Positions 47,121-55,794 are shown, numbered from the stretch's first letter. The stretch is DNA of 64,000 nt from CAVXWV01 sp963695415 (GCA_963695415.1 CAVOGL010000008.1:248001-312000), one strand, 5' to 3'. Numbers and translations: made by a program. Notes: a model not told the origin generated them from the sequence alone.

Positions 47121-47885
47121 CTACTTCTTCGCAATAAAGAAAACCCGACCTTCAGCCTCAGGGTTTTCAAGCGGTTCCTGGAGATTGTCCAGGCGAGCCA
47201 TATAAACGTTCTTGAAGCTGCATTCTTCTAATGCTCTCAGGACCGCGTCGAGTTCAAAGGCACAATTGTACACCGTTTCGACAAAACGCTCGAAAAAACC
47301 ATTGTCTGCTCGTAAAAACCCGGTTATACGTGTATAAGCACGCTGCTCTTCTTCCACCCACACAGCGCGGTTGAGCAGGAAAAGATCAGGACGGTCCTCT
47401 GTTGACATTCCCGTCCAACGGGTTTCTAACCCTAGACGAGTGTTAAGGTCAAAGATGAAAACCCCGTCATCGACCAGGACGGCATGAGTGCAGAGGAAAC
47501 AATTCACCAGTGCCCCAAAATCCGGCAAGTGATTGAGCGCATCAAATGTTGAGACCACAAGAGAGTAACGCTGCTCAAGAACGAAGGCTGATGCATCCGC
47601 CTGGATGAAATCCACAAGACCTGCTGTAATATAGGGCAGGTTATTCAAACGGGCATGCTCAAGCATTTCTGCAGACAGGTCGAGGGCAGTGACCCGGTAA
47701 CCATGATCTAAAAAATGTCTGGTCAGGACACCTGATCCGCAGCACAAATCTAAAAGGCTTTTATCCGATTTTGATATCTGTGACGTTTCGAAAAAACTGC
47801 GGATTTTGGGCGCAGCATTAAGGGCAAAACCTGACCAAAGCTGGTTGTAAACCCTGGCAAACGCAGAACCGTATGCCTGTGTCAT
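47121..47885 (-). CDS. SAM-dependent methyltransferase (class I)
   Basis: A 254-residue Rossmann-fold methyltransferase. Motif I is SLLDLCCGSGVLTRHFLDHG, motif II includes VTALDLSAEMLEHARLNNLP, and the post-II region DFIQADASAFVLEQRYSLVV leads to STFDALNHL. The C-terminal part (FERFVETVYNCAFELDAVLR) is typical of small-molecule methyltransferases of the UbiE/MenG-like superfamily. Its start overlaps selD by four bases, so it is translationally coupled to selD. A link with selenium, such as methylation of a selenium compound, is tempting but unproven. Confidence 0.8.
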   Translation of the reverse strand: MTQAYGSAFARVYNQLWSGFALNAAPKIRSFFETSQISKSDKSLLDLCCGSGVLTRHFLDHGYRVTALDLSAEMLEHARLNNLPYITAGLVDFIQADASAFVLEQRYSLVVSTFDALNHLPDFGALVNCFLCTHAVLVDDGVFIFDLNTRLGLETRWTGMSTEDRPDLFLLNRAVWVEEEQRAYTRITGFLRADNGFFERFVETVYNCAFELDAVLRALEECSFKNVYMARLDNLQEPLENPEAEGRVFFIAKK

Positions 47886-48949
47886 CCAGCGGTCACCTCA
47901 ATCCCACTCCCTGCAAACACCTCACCCACTTCCCAGACAGGTTTCTCATAATCCTTTGAACTTTCCATGAATGCCTGCAATTTGTCAGGAGGGACGCAGA
48001 GCAGCAATCCACCACTCGTTTGAGCATCGAAGAGTAACATCTGGGATTCTTCGTTGATGCGATCATCAAATCGTACATAAGGACTGTAATAGAGGCGATT
48101 GTCGGAAGTCCCACCAGGGAAGATCCATTCTCGGGCATATTTTCTGGCGCTGCTCAGGAATGGGATCTGGTCAAAGCGAAAACGCAAACCCACTCCCGAT
48201 GCTTCAGCCATTTCGTAAGCGTGCCCCAACAAGCTGAAACCTGTGATGTCCGTGGCGCATTTCAGCCCGTATCCCCTGGCGAGGTGTGCAGCATCTTTAT
48301 TCAAATGCTTCATCCACTGCACACCCTCGAGCAAATCAGCATCATCTGCCAGCCCGCGTTTCAGGGCGGTGGTCAAAGTACCAAAACCTAGCGGCTTGGT
48401 CAGCACCAGGCGGTCCCCCGGTCTGGCACCCGCTTTGGTCATGATCTGGTTGGGATGCACAAAACCCAAAACCACCAGACCGTATTTGGGTTCATTGTCC
48501 TGGATCGTATGACCACCTGCCACGACTGCACCCGCCTGGCGCACCTTTTCCGCGCCGCCAAGCAATATCTGTGCGCCAATATCGCCTGGCAGATCGGGAG
48601 GGAGTGCAGCGATGTTTAATGCCAGGAAAGGGGTACCGCCCATGGCATAAACATCGGACAGCGCGTTTGCGGCGGCGATGGCGCCATAATCATAAGGATC
48701 ATCGACCACGGGCGTGAAAAAGTCCGTGGTCACCACCAGGCTCCTGTCATCATCGATCTTCCAGATCGCGGCATCATCAGGCGACCCCAAACCAACCAAC
48801 AAGTCAGGGAAATCGTCTGCTGTGAACAAACCATCCATTGGTCGCAGAACCTGCGCCAGCGCTTCCGCGCTCAGCTTCGATGCTCAACCAGCACAATTTG
48901 ACAGGCTTGTCAGGCGGATTTCCCTACCTGAAGGTGTTCGTGATGACAT
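47882..48949 (-). CDS. selD: Selenide, water dikinase SelD, itself a selenoprotein (in-frame TGA = Sec22)
   Basis: SelD makes selenophosphate for selenocysteine and 2-selenouridine. An ORF caller starts at ATG 48838 and misses the catalytic N-terminus. Reading upstream in the same frame gives SLSNCAGUASKLSAEALAQV, where U is TGA at 48884-48886. In E. coli SelD the catalytic pair is Cys17 and Lys20; here Sec22 and Lys25 keep the same spacing, and the frame opens at ATG 48949, eight bases after the SPFH stop. The rest is typical: SPDDAAIWKIDDDRSLVVTT, GAIAAANALSDVYAMGGTP, GGHTIQDNEPKYGLVVLG, TDITGFSLLGHAYEMAEAS and DAQTSGGLLLCV. About 355 residues. A hairpin of bacterial-SECIS type follows the UGA. 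No selA, selB or tRNA-Sec gene is in the window. Confidence 0.9.
48858..48871 (-). promoter_or_regulatory. Candidate bacterial SECIS hairpin in selD
   Basis: On the minus strand AGCGC, a GGAA loop and GCGCT form a 5-bp stem; the loop begins 18 bases after the UGA. Bacterial SECIS elements generally have a small apical loop with a G in the first two positions, within about 16-37 bases of the UGA. This fits, though the stem is short. Confidence 0.6.
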
Positions 48950-48957
48950 TCTGTTTT

Positions 48958-50022
48958 TTACGGCGCTTCTGTAGAAGGTGCGGTATCCAATTCAGGTAGA
49001 ATCGTAGCCCCACCTGGGGTCAGCGAAGGCAACGGGAAGATGAACGGCGAATTGTTGGGCAGCAGCATCACCTGAATACTGGGAGCAATCTTGCTGATAT
49101 AGATATAGCTCAACAAATCCGGGTTATCCCTGACGGCATCATTGATGAAATCCAGGGCTGCTTTTTCCGCTTCGGCTTCGATCAGACGTGCCTCTGCCGA
49201 ACCCTTGGCACGGATCACCACAGAATCGGCAACACCCTGGGCTTGCTGGCGCGCCTGCTCTGCTTCCTGCTTACGCTGCTCAACTGTAAGTTTAGCCTGT
49301 TGAGCTTGCTGTTCTGCAATCTGTTTCTGTTCAACAGAAGCAGCATATTCCGGGGAGAAAGTGATATTACGCAATATGAAATCAACCAGGATCAGCCCAT
49401 TGTCATTCAACTTCTCCGCCAGGTTTTCCTGAATGTTTGCGCTCATTTGATCGCGTTTGGAACTAACCACTTCCTCCACACCATATTGTGAAACTGCTGA
49501 GCGTATTACACCGCGTGACTGAGGCCGCACCAGATCTTCGGAATAGCGATCCTGCCAATCGACGTGGACCTGAACAACCTTGTTTGGATCTATGGCATAA
49601 ATCACAGAGGCATCAATTAACACTTCCTGACCATCCAAAGTCCTGGCTGAGATTGAATCATCGCCACCTCTCTGTCCCTCTTGTGCAACGATCGACATGG
49701 TGTAGGTCTGTCGTTTGATCGGATATTCCTTCACCGATTCAAAAAACGGCACAATCCAATTCAATCCCGGTTGAAGCGCCTGGGGGCGTATACCATTGCT
49801 TAGTGCAGAAATGACCACACCACGCTCTTCAGGCTGGACAAAAACCAGACCCGCAGACACAACCGTGAGTAATATCGCGACCACCAATGTACCCAGGATA
49901 ACCCAGGTCATACCCTTCGTCGATCGTCCTCGCGAGGCGCGGGTGATGGCGACGATGATCAACCCTACAATCAACAGCCATAATAAAACGGCTCCAGCCT
50001 GTAGTATATCGACTATATTCAT
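48958..50022 (-). CDS. SPFH/band-7 (prohibitin-like) membrane protein
   Basis: A 354-residue protein with two N-terminal membrane helices (VLLWLLIVGLIIVAITRA and WVILGTLVVAILLTVVSAGL). The band-7 domain follows (PEERGVVISALSNGIRPQAL, GLNWIVPFFESVKEYPIKRQ). A long coiled coil rich in Ala/Gln/Glu (KQIAEQQAQQAKLTVEQRKQ) precedes the C-terminus. The order resembles prohibitin- and HflK-like members that form membrane rings. It is the first gene of the SPFH-selD-methyltransferase unit; the selD start is eight bases downstream. A role in envelope organisation or protein quality control is inferred. Confidence 0.85.
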   Translation of the reverse strand: MNIVDILQAGAVLLWLLIVGLIIVAITRASRGRSTKGMTWVILGTLVVAILLTVVSAGLVFVQPEERGVVISALSNGIRPQALQPGLNWIVPFFESVKEYPIKRQTYTMSIVAQEGQRGGDDSISARTLDGQEVLIDASVIYAIDPNKVVQVHVDWQDRYSEDLVRPQSRGVIRSAVSQYGVEEVVSSKRDQMSANIQENLAEKLNDNGLILVDFILRNITFSPEYAASVEQKQIAEQQAQQAKLTVEQRKQEAEQARQQAQGVADSVVIRAKGSAEARLIEAEAEKAALDFINDAVRDNPDLLSYIYISKIAPSIQVMLLPNNSPFIFPLPSLTPGGATILPELDTAPSTEAP

Positions 50023-50128
50023 TATTTGTCTCCTTCAATTATTGGTCAGATATTGACCTTTACCAGTATAAAAATTTATCTGGAACACTTCCTTTGTTCG
50101 TGCAGTGGAAATATGATACCATCCTCCT

Positions 50129-50803
50129 GTGCGTGTGTGGGAGGGAGTGATCCGGGAAATCCAACTGAATCCGGGCGGGATAGGCGCCTGGATAGACTGC
50201 CCTAAATCTGCAATCCCCACAGCGGGGCAGTACATGAAATGCTGGCTGCCTGAAGAACACAGTGCTCCCCTGGCTCACACAATCTTCCCAATGGATTTTG
50301 GAGAAAAGGGCTTCCTGACAACTTCGCCTGTTCCCAGTACCTGGCACCCAGGCAAGAAGTTAATGCTGCGCGGACCATCAGGAAAAGGTTTCCGCCTGCC
50401 CGATCCCTGCAAACGCCTGGCAGCAGTTGTGCTGGATAGTTCCGTCGAACGTGTGTATCCAATTTTAAAACAAGGCTTAGGCAATGGGAGCGCGGTTACA
50501 TTATGCACGGACCAGCCGCTCCCTGATCTACCCTTCGAATTGGAGGTACTCACTTCAAACCATGCGGAAGATATCATCACATGGGCGGATTTTGTGGTGA
50601 TGGATTTCCCTTCGACATATATCCATGATGTTCGCGAACTTTTGAAGAAACATGGAACACGCAAAGGTCAGGCATTGGTGCATGCATCAATGCCATGTGG
50701 AGGGATGGCAGAGTGCGGCGTTTGTGCATTTTCGCTCCAAAGGAGACTTCACCTCCCCTGTAAGGATGGACCGGTTTATGAACTTCAGGAATTGTGCCGC
50801 TAA
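50129..50803 (+). CDS. PyrK-like iron-sulfur flavoprotein homologue (degenerate FAD site)
   Basis: A 224-residue relative of the dihydroorotate dehydrogenase electron-transfer subunit. The C-terminal Fe-S motif is intact, with Cys in MPCGGMAECGVCAFSLQRR and LPCKDGPVYEL, as in PyrK. The N-terminal ferredoxin-reductase-like barrel lacks the usual Arg-x-Tyr-Ser FAD motif; the place reads APLAHTIFPMDFG. The middle nucleotide-binding part is short. The next gene encodes a PyrD-like protein, 15 bases downstream, so the pair mimics pyrK-pyrD order but may have a different or lost activity. Confidence 0.7.
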   Translation: MRVWEGVIREIQLNPGGIGAWIDCPKSAIPTAGQYMKCWLPEEHSAPLAHTIFPMDFGEKGFLTTSPVPSTWHPGKKLMLRGPSGKGFRLPDPCKRLAAVVLDSSVERVYPILKQGLGNGSAVTLCTDQPLPDLPFELEVLTSNHAEDIITWADFVVMDFPSTYIHDVRELLKKHGTRKGQALVHASMPCGGMAECGVCAFSLQRRLHLPCKDGPVYELQELCR

Positions 50804-50818
50804 TGGATAGAAGCAATA

Positions 50819-51610
50819 ATGCCAAAAGCTGACCTGGAAATAACACCACCCCTGCTCAACAGCGCCGGATTTCTGGGATTTGAACCGGATTTTCGTGGTC
50901 TGGCAGCCTTCCAGAAGTTTGGAGCATTCGTCACGAATCCCATCAGCCTGAAACCGCGTCCGCCAGCTAAAAATGCCTGCCAGGCAGATTACCCTGGCGG
51001 TTTCATCTTCCACAATGGCTACCCGAATCCTGGGCTGCGCCGCGCCCTGCACAATTGGTCTGGCAGCTGGAAACGATCACGTATTCCGGTTATCGTGTCG
51101 ATACTCCCCCAAAATGCGACCGAAATCTTCCAAATGATCCCAATGGTGGAAGCCTGTGAAGGCATCAGCGCCATCGAGATTGGCTTGCCACCTGGCACAC
51201 AGCTTACTGACATTTACGAAATCACCCAGAATGTAATGAGTGAACTTGCTTTGATATTGAGATTGCCGTTTGGTTTAGCCGCAGGTCTCGCTGAAGATGC
51301 GGCAGACAGAATTCAAGATTCAGAATTGAGTGCAATCACCATCCAACCGCCCAAAGGCAGCCTGAGTATTGGTACAGGAAAGATGGTTACGGGTCGGATG
51401 TATGGACCTGCTTTATTCCCGCAAACCCTATCTCTCTCGCAGCGATTGGCAGATATGGGCATACCGCTGATCGCCAGTGGGGGCGTTTACCTGCCCGAGC
51501 AAGCTGACTTGCTGCTTGCTGCAGGAAGCATGGCAGTACAGCTGGATGCTGTCCTGTGGAAAGATCCGGGATTGATAAGTTGGGATCATAGAGTGGTTAA
51601 CGTTCGATAA
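50819..51610 (+). CDS. PyrD-like flavin barrel protein lacking catalytic residues
   Basis: A 263-residue protein related to class 1B dihydroorotate dehydrogenase. The opening matches PyrD order: LLNSAGFLGFEPDFRGLAAF, GAFVTNPISLKPRPPAK and NGYPNPGLRRAL. The usual VTK Lys is an Asn (VTN). The Asn/Ser-Cys-Pro-Asn active-site loop is replaced by SAIEIGLPPGTQ, and the KLSPN Lys site reads LRLPFG. The C-terminal phosphate-binding segment IPLIASGGVYLPEQADLLLA is kept. It is thus likely a flavin or ligand-binding paralogue rather than a working dihydroorotate dehydrogenase. It overlaps dtd by 14 bases at the 3' end (convergent). Confidence 0.72.
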   Translation: MPKADLEITPPLLNSAGFLGFEPDFRGLAAFQKFGAFVTNPISLKPRPPAKNACQADYPGGFIFHNGYPNPGLRRALHNWSGSWKRSRIPVIVSILPQNATEIFQMIPMVEACEGISAIEIGLPPGTQLTDIYEITQNVMSELALILRLPFGLAAGLAEDAADRIQDSELSAITIQPPKGSLSIGTGKMVTGRMYGPALFPQTLSLSQRLADMGIPLIASGGVYLPEQADLLLAAGSMAVQLDAVLWKDPGLISWDHRVVNVR

Positions 51611-52034
51611 CGATAGTTACAGGTCCATCATTTTCGATTTCGACCAGCATGTGGGCGCCAAATTCACCCAGCTGCGTCGGTACGCCCAATTCACTCAATA
51701 TCCCGGCAAATCGCTCCACCAGCGGTTCTGCCACATCCGGTAGAGCTGCATCCGTGAAGGAAGGACGGCGACCTTTACGTGTATCAGCATACAAGGTGAA
51801 CTGGGAAACAACAATCGCGCTCCCTTTTGTTTCCAGGATCGAGCGGTTGAGTTTACCCGCTTCATCCTCGAATATGCGTAAATTTGCCGCTTTATCCGCC
51901 AACCAGCGCGCCTGCTCTTCACCATCCTGAGGCGCAACCCCCACCAGAATCACCATCCCAGGACCAGCCTCAGCGACAGTCCTGCCGTCAACTGATACTT
52001 TACCCCGGCGCGTCCGTTGTAGAACGATGCGCAT
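51597..52034 (-). CDS. dtd: D-aminoacyl-tRNA deacylase
   Basis: DTD hydrolyses D-aminoacyl-tRNAs (and Gly-tRNA-Ala) and protects translation. The 145-residue sequence opens MRIVLQRTRRGKVSVDGRTV. It has the conserved SQFTLYADTRKGRRPSFTDA with the SQxxL active-site motif. The C-terminus ADMLVEIENDGPVT form (here GAHMLVEIENDGPVTIVIER) is the second signature, with NxGP. It starts 12 bases after the trpS stop, so it belongs to the T-box controlled selW-trpS-dtd operon. Confidence 0.96.
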   Translation of the reverse strand: MRIVLQRTRRGKVSVDGRTVAEAGPGMVILVGVAPQDGEEQARWLADKAANLRIFEDEAGKLNRSILETKGSAIVVSQFTLYADTRKGRRPSFTDAALPDVAEPLVERFAGILSELGVPTQLGEFGAHMLVEIENDGPVTIVIER

Positions 52035-52046
52035 AATGCCCCAGGC

Positions 52047-53042
52047 TCAAACCGGTAAGCCGATCGCCTGCTTGACCTCTGTAATTGTTTGCCGCGCGAT
52101 AACCTGAGCGCGGTCTTTTCCTTCGGCAAGAATCTCATCGATCATTTCCGGCTTCTCGGCGAGTTTCGAGCGACGTTCACGGAATGATTCCAGGTTCTGG
52201 TTTAAATTTTTGGCGAACAACTGCTTACACTGGACACAGCCAATGCCGGCTCGCCGGCATTCAGTGTTCACCATTGCCACTTCTTCTGGAGATGAGAAAA
52301 TTTTGTGCATCGTGAAAACATTACATATTTCTGGATCACCAGGATCTGTACGGCGGATACGCTGTGGATCAGTCACCATCTGCATCACCCTCCGGGTCGT
52401 CTCCTCCGGTGTTGCTGCCAGCTCGATGTGGTTGTCCAGGCTTTTACCCATTTTTTGCTGCCCATCGATCCCTAGAATTTTAGGAAATTCCGTCGCTTTC
52501 ATTTGCGGTTCGATTAACACTGAAGTGTTATACCGGTAATTAAACGAGCGCACAATTTCCCGGGTAAACTCGATGTGCGGCGCCTGGTCCACACCCACGG
52601 GAACTGTGTCTGCTTTATATAGTGCAATATCGGCTGCCATTAAAACAGGGTAGCCGACCAGACCATAATTTACATTGTTGGGATTGCTGCGCACTTTTTC
52701 TTTGAACGTCGGTAGATCGGTCAGTTTACCTAGAGGCGTGACCATCGAAAAGAAAAGATGCAGTTCAGCTACTTCAGGCACCTGTGATTGGGCAAAAAGA
52801 ATCGAATCTTCCGGTCTGAGACCGGCGGCGAGCCAATCGAGAGCCATTTCCTTCGTGTTCTGAGCAAGGTTCTCCGTGGTTTCCATGGTAGTCAGTGCAT
52901 GAATATCCACTATGCAGTAAATACAATCGTAATCTTCTTGCAGCGCGACGTAGTTCTGGATCGCGCCCAGGTAATTCCCCAGGTGCTGCCTCCCAGTAGG
53001 TCTTGCACCTGAAAAGACCCTTCCCTTCTTATTCCCCATCAT
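52047..53042 (-). CDS. trpS: Tryptophanyl-tRNA synthetase
   Basis: Class I aminoacyl-tRNA synthetase of 331 residues. The HIGH-like motif is in PTGRQHLGNYLGA (15-27), and tryptophan-pocket regions include YCIVDIHALTT and VGYPVLMAADIALYKADTVP. VPVGVDQAPHIEFTREIVRS is typical of TrpRS. The second class I motif is KMGKS at residues 197-201 instead of the usual KMSKS, an accepted variation. The start overlaps selW by 14 bases, and the T-box leader upstream would induce it when tRNA-Trp is uncharged. Confidence 0.97.
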   Translation of the reverse strand: MMGNKKGRVFSGARPTGRQHLGNYLGAIQNYVALQEDYDCIYCIVDIHALTTMETTENLAQNTKEMALDWLAAGLRPEDSILFAQSQVPEVAELHLFFSMVTPLGKLTDLPTFKEKVRSNPNNVNYGLVGYPVLMAADIALYKADTVPVGVDQAPHIEFTREIVRSFNYRYNTSVLIEPQMKATEFPKILGIDGQQKMGKSLDNHIELAATPEETTRRVMQMVTDPQRIRRTDPGDPEICNVFTMHKIFSSPEEVAMVNTECRRAGIGCVQCKQLFAKNLNQNLESFRERRSKLAEKPEMIDEILAEGKDRAQVIARQTITEVKQAIGLPV

Positions 53043-53292
53043 TTTTTTCCTCTCTCTTAAGATAATTTCTTACCAAGCCGGATACTTCACCCGCCTCGGC
53101 GTGCCGCCCGATGCGTCTTTTTGAAAACAGAAGCTGACCGTTCACATTCACCTCAAACAGCCCACCATCAGCAGGGATTAATTGAATAAACTCAATCTCT
53201 GCTTCGAATTCATTCAACAATTCTGCTGCTAAACTAACAGCCCGGTTCGTGTAATGTCAAACAGCGCAGTACTCTACCTGTATGGTGATCAT
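53029..53292 (-). CDS. SelW/Rdx-family selenoprotein with CxxU motif (in-frame TGA = Sec12)
   Basis: An ORF caller sees only the last 63 codons. From ATG 53292, which follows AGGAG at a good distance, the frame reads MITIQVEYCAVUHYTNRAVS, with U being TGA at 53257-53259. This is the CxxU redox motif of SelW-like (Rdx) proteins. The rest also matches: AAELLNEFEAEIEFIQLIPA, DGGLFEVNVNGQLLFSKRRI and GRHAEAGEVSGLVRNYL. The protein has 87 residues. A hairpin of bacterial-SECIS type begins 15 bases after the UGA. SelW-like proteins have thioredoxin-like folds and are thought to be redox proteins. It lies between the T-box and trpS and overlaps trpS by 14 bases. Confidence 0.9.
53225..53241 (-). promoter_or_regulatory. 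Candidate bacterial SECIS hairpin in the selW-like gene
   Basis: On the minus strand GCTGTTA, loop GTT and TAGCAGC form a 7-bp stem including one wobble pair. The apical loop starts 23 bases after the UGA and begins with G, as expected for bacterial SECIS elements. Confidence 0.7.
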
Positions 53293-53312
53293 GTCTTGCT
53301 CCTTGTGTTATT

Positions 53313-53599
53313 AAAGAAAATACCCCGCCGGTGATGCGACGGGGCCGTTGCCGTAACGGTAATAAAGCCAGCCTCACTCTAATCGGGGTGCAGCCAGAAA
53401 AATAACTCCTGGCGATACCCTTTGCCCTGATAACGGTGGCATCTCCGGCTCGGAATACACAGTGGGTAGTCTCCACCTTCTTCCTGCAGCTCTATGGTCC
53501 ATTCAACCCTGGCGCTCGTACGGGTCTCTCACCTGTCCCGTTCTCTGTACCGCCGCTTCAGGGTATACTCGTCCACTTCGAAGCTTTTTAGTCTCAGTT
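53313..53599 (-). promoter_or_regulatory. T-box riboswitch leader for tryptophan (UGG specifier)
   Basis: The 325-base leader before selW-trpS has T-box architecture, read on the minus strand. Stem I starts GTGGACGAGTATACCCTG, with the K-turn/AGTA element. The distal loop pair AGAGAACGGG ... GGTGAGAGACCCG is the hallmark of stem I. ACCCTG pairs with CAGGGT, bringing up GAATGGACC, which holds the specifier UGG (53499-53501). Later GAGGCTGGC carries UGGC (53367-53370) for the acceptor end GCCA of tRNA-Trp with G73. CCGTT/AACGG forms the antiterminator helix. A competing terminator, arms CCCCGTCG and CCGGCGGGG, is at 53323-53344, followed by TATTTTCTTT. A -10 box TATACT is at 53606-53611. Uncharged tRNA-Trp should turn the operon on. 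Confidence 0.88.
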
Positions 53600-53618
53600 A
53601 ATTTAAGTATAACATAAT

Positions 53619-55794
53619 TCAAGACTGGCGAACCATGACCCGCTCACCAGTGCGCAGCGCCTCGACAGCCGCAAATGTCGCCCGTGCCACAGCGGAAAGC
53701 TGTCCATATGCTATGGGCGGCTCCCCTCCTTCACGGATTGCCCTGGAAAACTCATCCCACTCACCTTTGTGCCCTTTATCCTGGCGCAGGCGTGAGCGCA
53801 GCACTTCCCGGCGACCATTCTTCACCAGCTCGAGAGAACGAAAATCGTCCAACACCGCCACTCGACCGGCGCAGAACACCTCAACACGTTCTTTCGGGAA
53901 CGATTTATCGCCATTTGCCAGGTAAGTGACCATACCCAAAGTGCCATCTTCAAAAGTGACCGTCAAAACAACATTGTCCTCCCGATAGATGCCAGAATCG
54001 GGGATCCCTTGGGCACTGACCTGGACAGGTTTTACACCCGCCAGGAATGTGATGAAATCGATGAAATGACACCCTTCGGCGATGATCCTGCCCCCGCCAG
54101 CTTCCGCATCATGCAGCCAATGCGTGGGAGGAAGATACCCGGCATTGACGCGGTAATGGATCAGCATGGGCTCTCGCCGGTCAGCATAGAAAGATCGCAG
54201 CTTTTTCGCCATCGGCGCAAACCGGCGGTTGAAACCCACCATCAGCAACCTGGGACTGCCAGTACCCTGCTGATGGTGGAGGGCTTTCTCAACCTGTTCC
54301 AATTCGACGCAGTTCAACGCCAGTGGTTTTTCACAAAACACGTGTTTATTTGAATTCAATGCAGCCACGACCAAACCGGCATGTAGATCGTGACGTGTAA
54401 GAACAGCGATCGTATTTATGGAAGGATCCTGGATGATTTGTTCTGATTCGCTGGCAGCATAGTCAAACCCAAATTGCCTGGCAGCATTCTGTGCGCTTGA
54501 TCCTCTTGCAGATGCAATCCCGATAAGGTTGATGCCCTCAACCTTCTTGATGGTCGGGAGAAGGACAGAGGCAGCGAAATTACCGGCGCCGATGACGCCC
54601 AGGTTCACGCCGGAGGAACCACTGATTGCTGTCTGGCTGAAGGTGACGCGCCGGTCAATTGCATCATCCAGGTTTTCCTGAGGGTATGTGATCACGACTT
54701 CCCAGGAAAGGTTCCTGGCGTTTGCCGGTTATCGTCTCGTAGGCTTCCTGTGCATTTTCAATTGCGATGCGGTGGGTGATCAACGGTTTCACATCAATGC
54801 GCTGGTCTTCCAGCAAGCCGATAAAGGCTTCAAGATTCCTGCCTTCGGTCCAACGAACGTAGCCAATTGGGTAATCCGTACCGGCTTCCTCATACTGGGG
54901 GTCGTATCGACCCGGACCATATGAGCGGGATTTTAGAAAAGTAATTTCTTTTTCAAAGTAGGGTTTGTTGGGCAGCCCAAGACCCACCACGCCCACCGCA
55001 ACAACTGTCGCCCGATCGCGCGCCAGCTCCCCGGCGAGTTCAACCGGGTCGTTGGTGGGTGTATCGGCACAGATGAGCACTGCATCACACCCTCGACCGC
55101 GGGTGAACGCATTCGAAGCCTCAAGCGCGTTCTCTCGAAGCGCGGTTTCAGCGCCGAAACGTTTTGCCAGGGAAACGCGGTCGGGGTCGAGATCAATACC
55201 CAACACATTACAGCCCGCCGCACGGGCAATCGCGGCTGCCAGCAGACCCAACAAACCCAGACCAACTACGGCAACGCGGGCGCCAATCTGGACATCGGCT
55301 AAACGGAAACCATGAAGCGCAATTGCCCCAAGCGTGGTGAAAGCGCCTGACTCGAAATCGACAGCCTCCGGCAGCAGTGCCACCAGGATTTGAGGTACTG
55401 TGACGTATTCGGCATGTACGGCATACCCTCCACCTGCACAGGCGACTCTATCTCCTACTTTTAATCCTTCCACCCCCTGACCCACTTCCACGACGGTGCC
55501 TGCTGAGGAATAACCCAACGGCAGGGGTTGGTTCAACTTATTAAAAGCAGCGTTCATCGTTGAAAGCAGCCCTTCTCTCCGCGCCTTGTCCAAAACCTGG
55601 CGCACAAGATCTGGGCGTGAGCGAGCTTTACCAACCAGCGACTTCTCTGCAAAAGAAACAAGGTTGCGCTCGGTGCCAGAGGACACCAAAGACACCGCCG
55701 TACGCACTAAAACCTGCCCTTTTTGCGGGACAGGCACAGGCACTGACACCACTTTGGTTTCACCAGATTGGAGATTCTGTAATAATTGTTTCAT
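53619..55794 (-). CDS. Two-domain oxidoreductase: zinc-type dehydrogenase fused to Gfo/Idh/MocA (frameshift at joint)
   Basis: About 724 residues after correction. Residues 1-370 are an MDR dehydrogenase: PQKGQVLVRTAVSLVSSGTE, NQPLPLGYSSAGTVVEVGQG, VACAGGGYAVHAEYVTVPQ, and the NAD motif AVVGLGLLGLLAAA. The second part is a Gfo/Idh/MocA dehydrogenase: NLGVIGAGNFAASVLLP (Rossmann), VFCEKPLALN with its conserved Lys, and RIIAEGCHFIDFITFLAG. The two frames meet near 54697-54703, where one extra base splits what would read FLGVVITYPQENLDDAID. Such fused proteins are known, often in exopolysaccharide or sugar clusters. The substrate is not inferable. Confidence 0.86.

Noticed and set aside
53234..53476. 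Minus-strand ORF of 80 residues in the trpS leader
   Set aside because: It lies within the T-box leader and its residues show no protein family; the RNA structure explains the conservation-like pattern.
53619..55794. Separate alcohol dehydrogenase and Gfo/Idh/MocA genes
   Set aside because: The two frames overlap, and a one-base change gives a continuous known two-domain protein.
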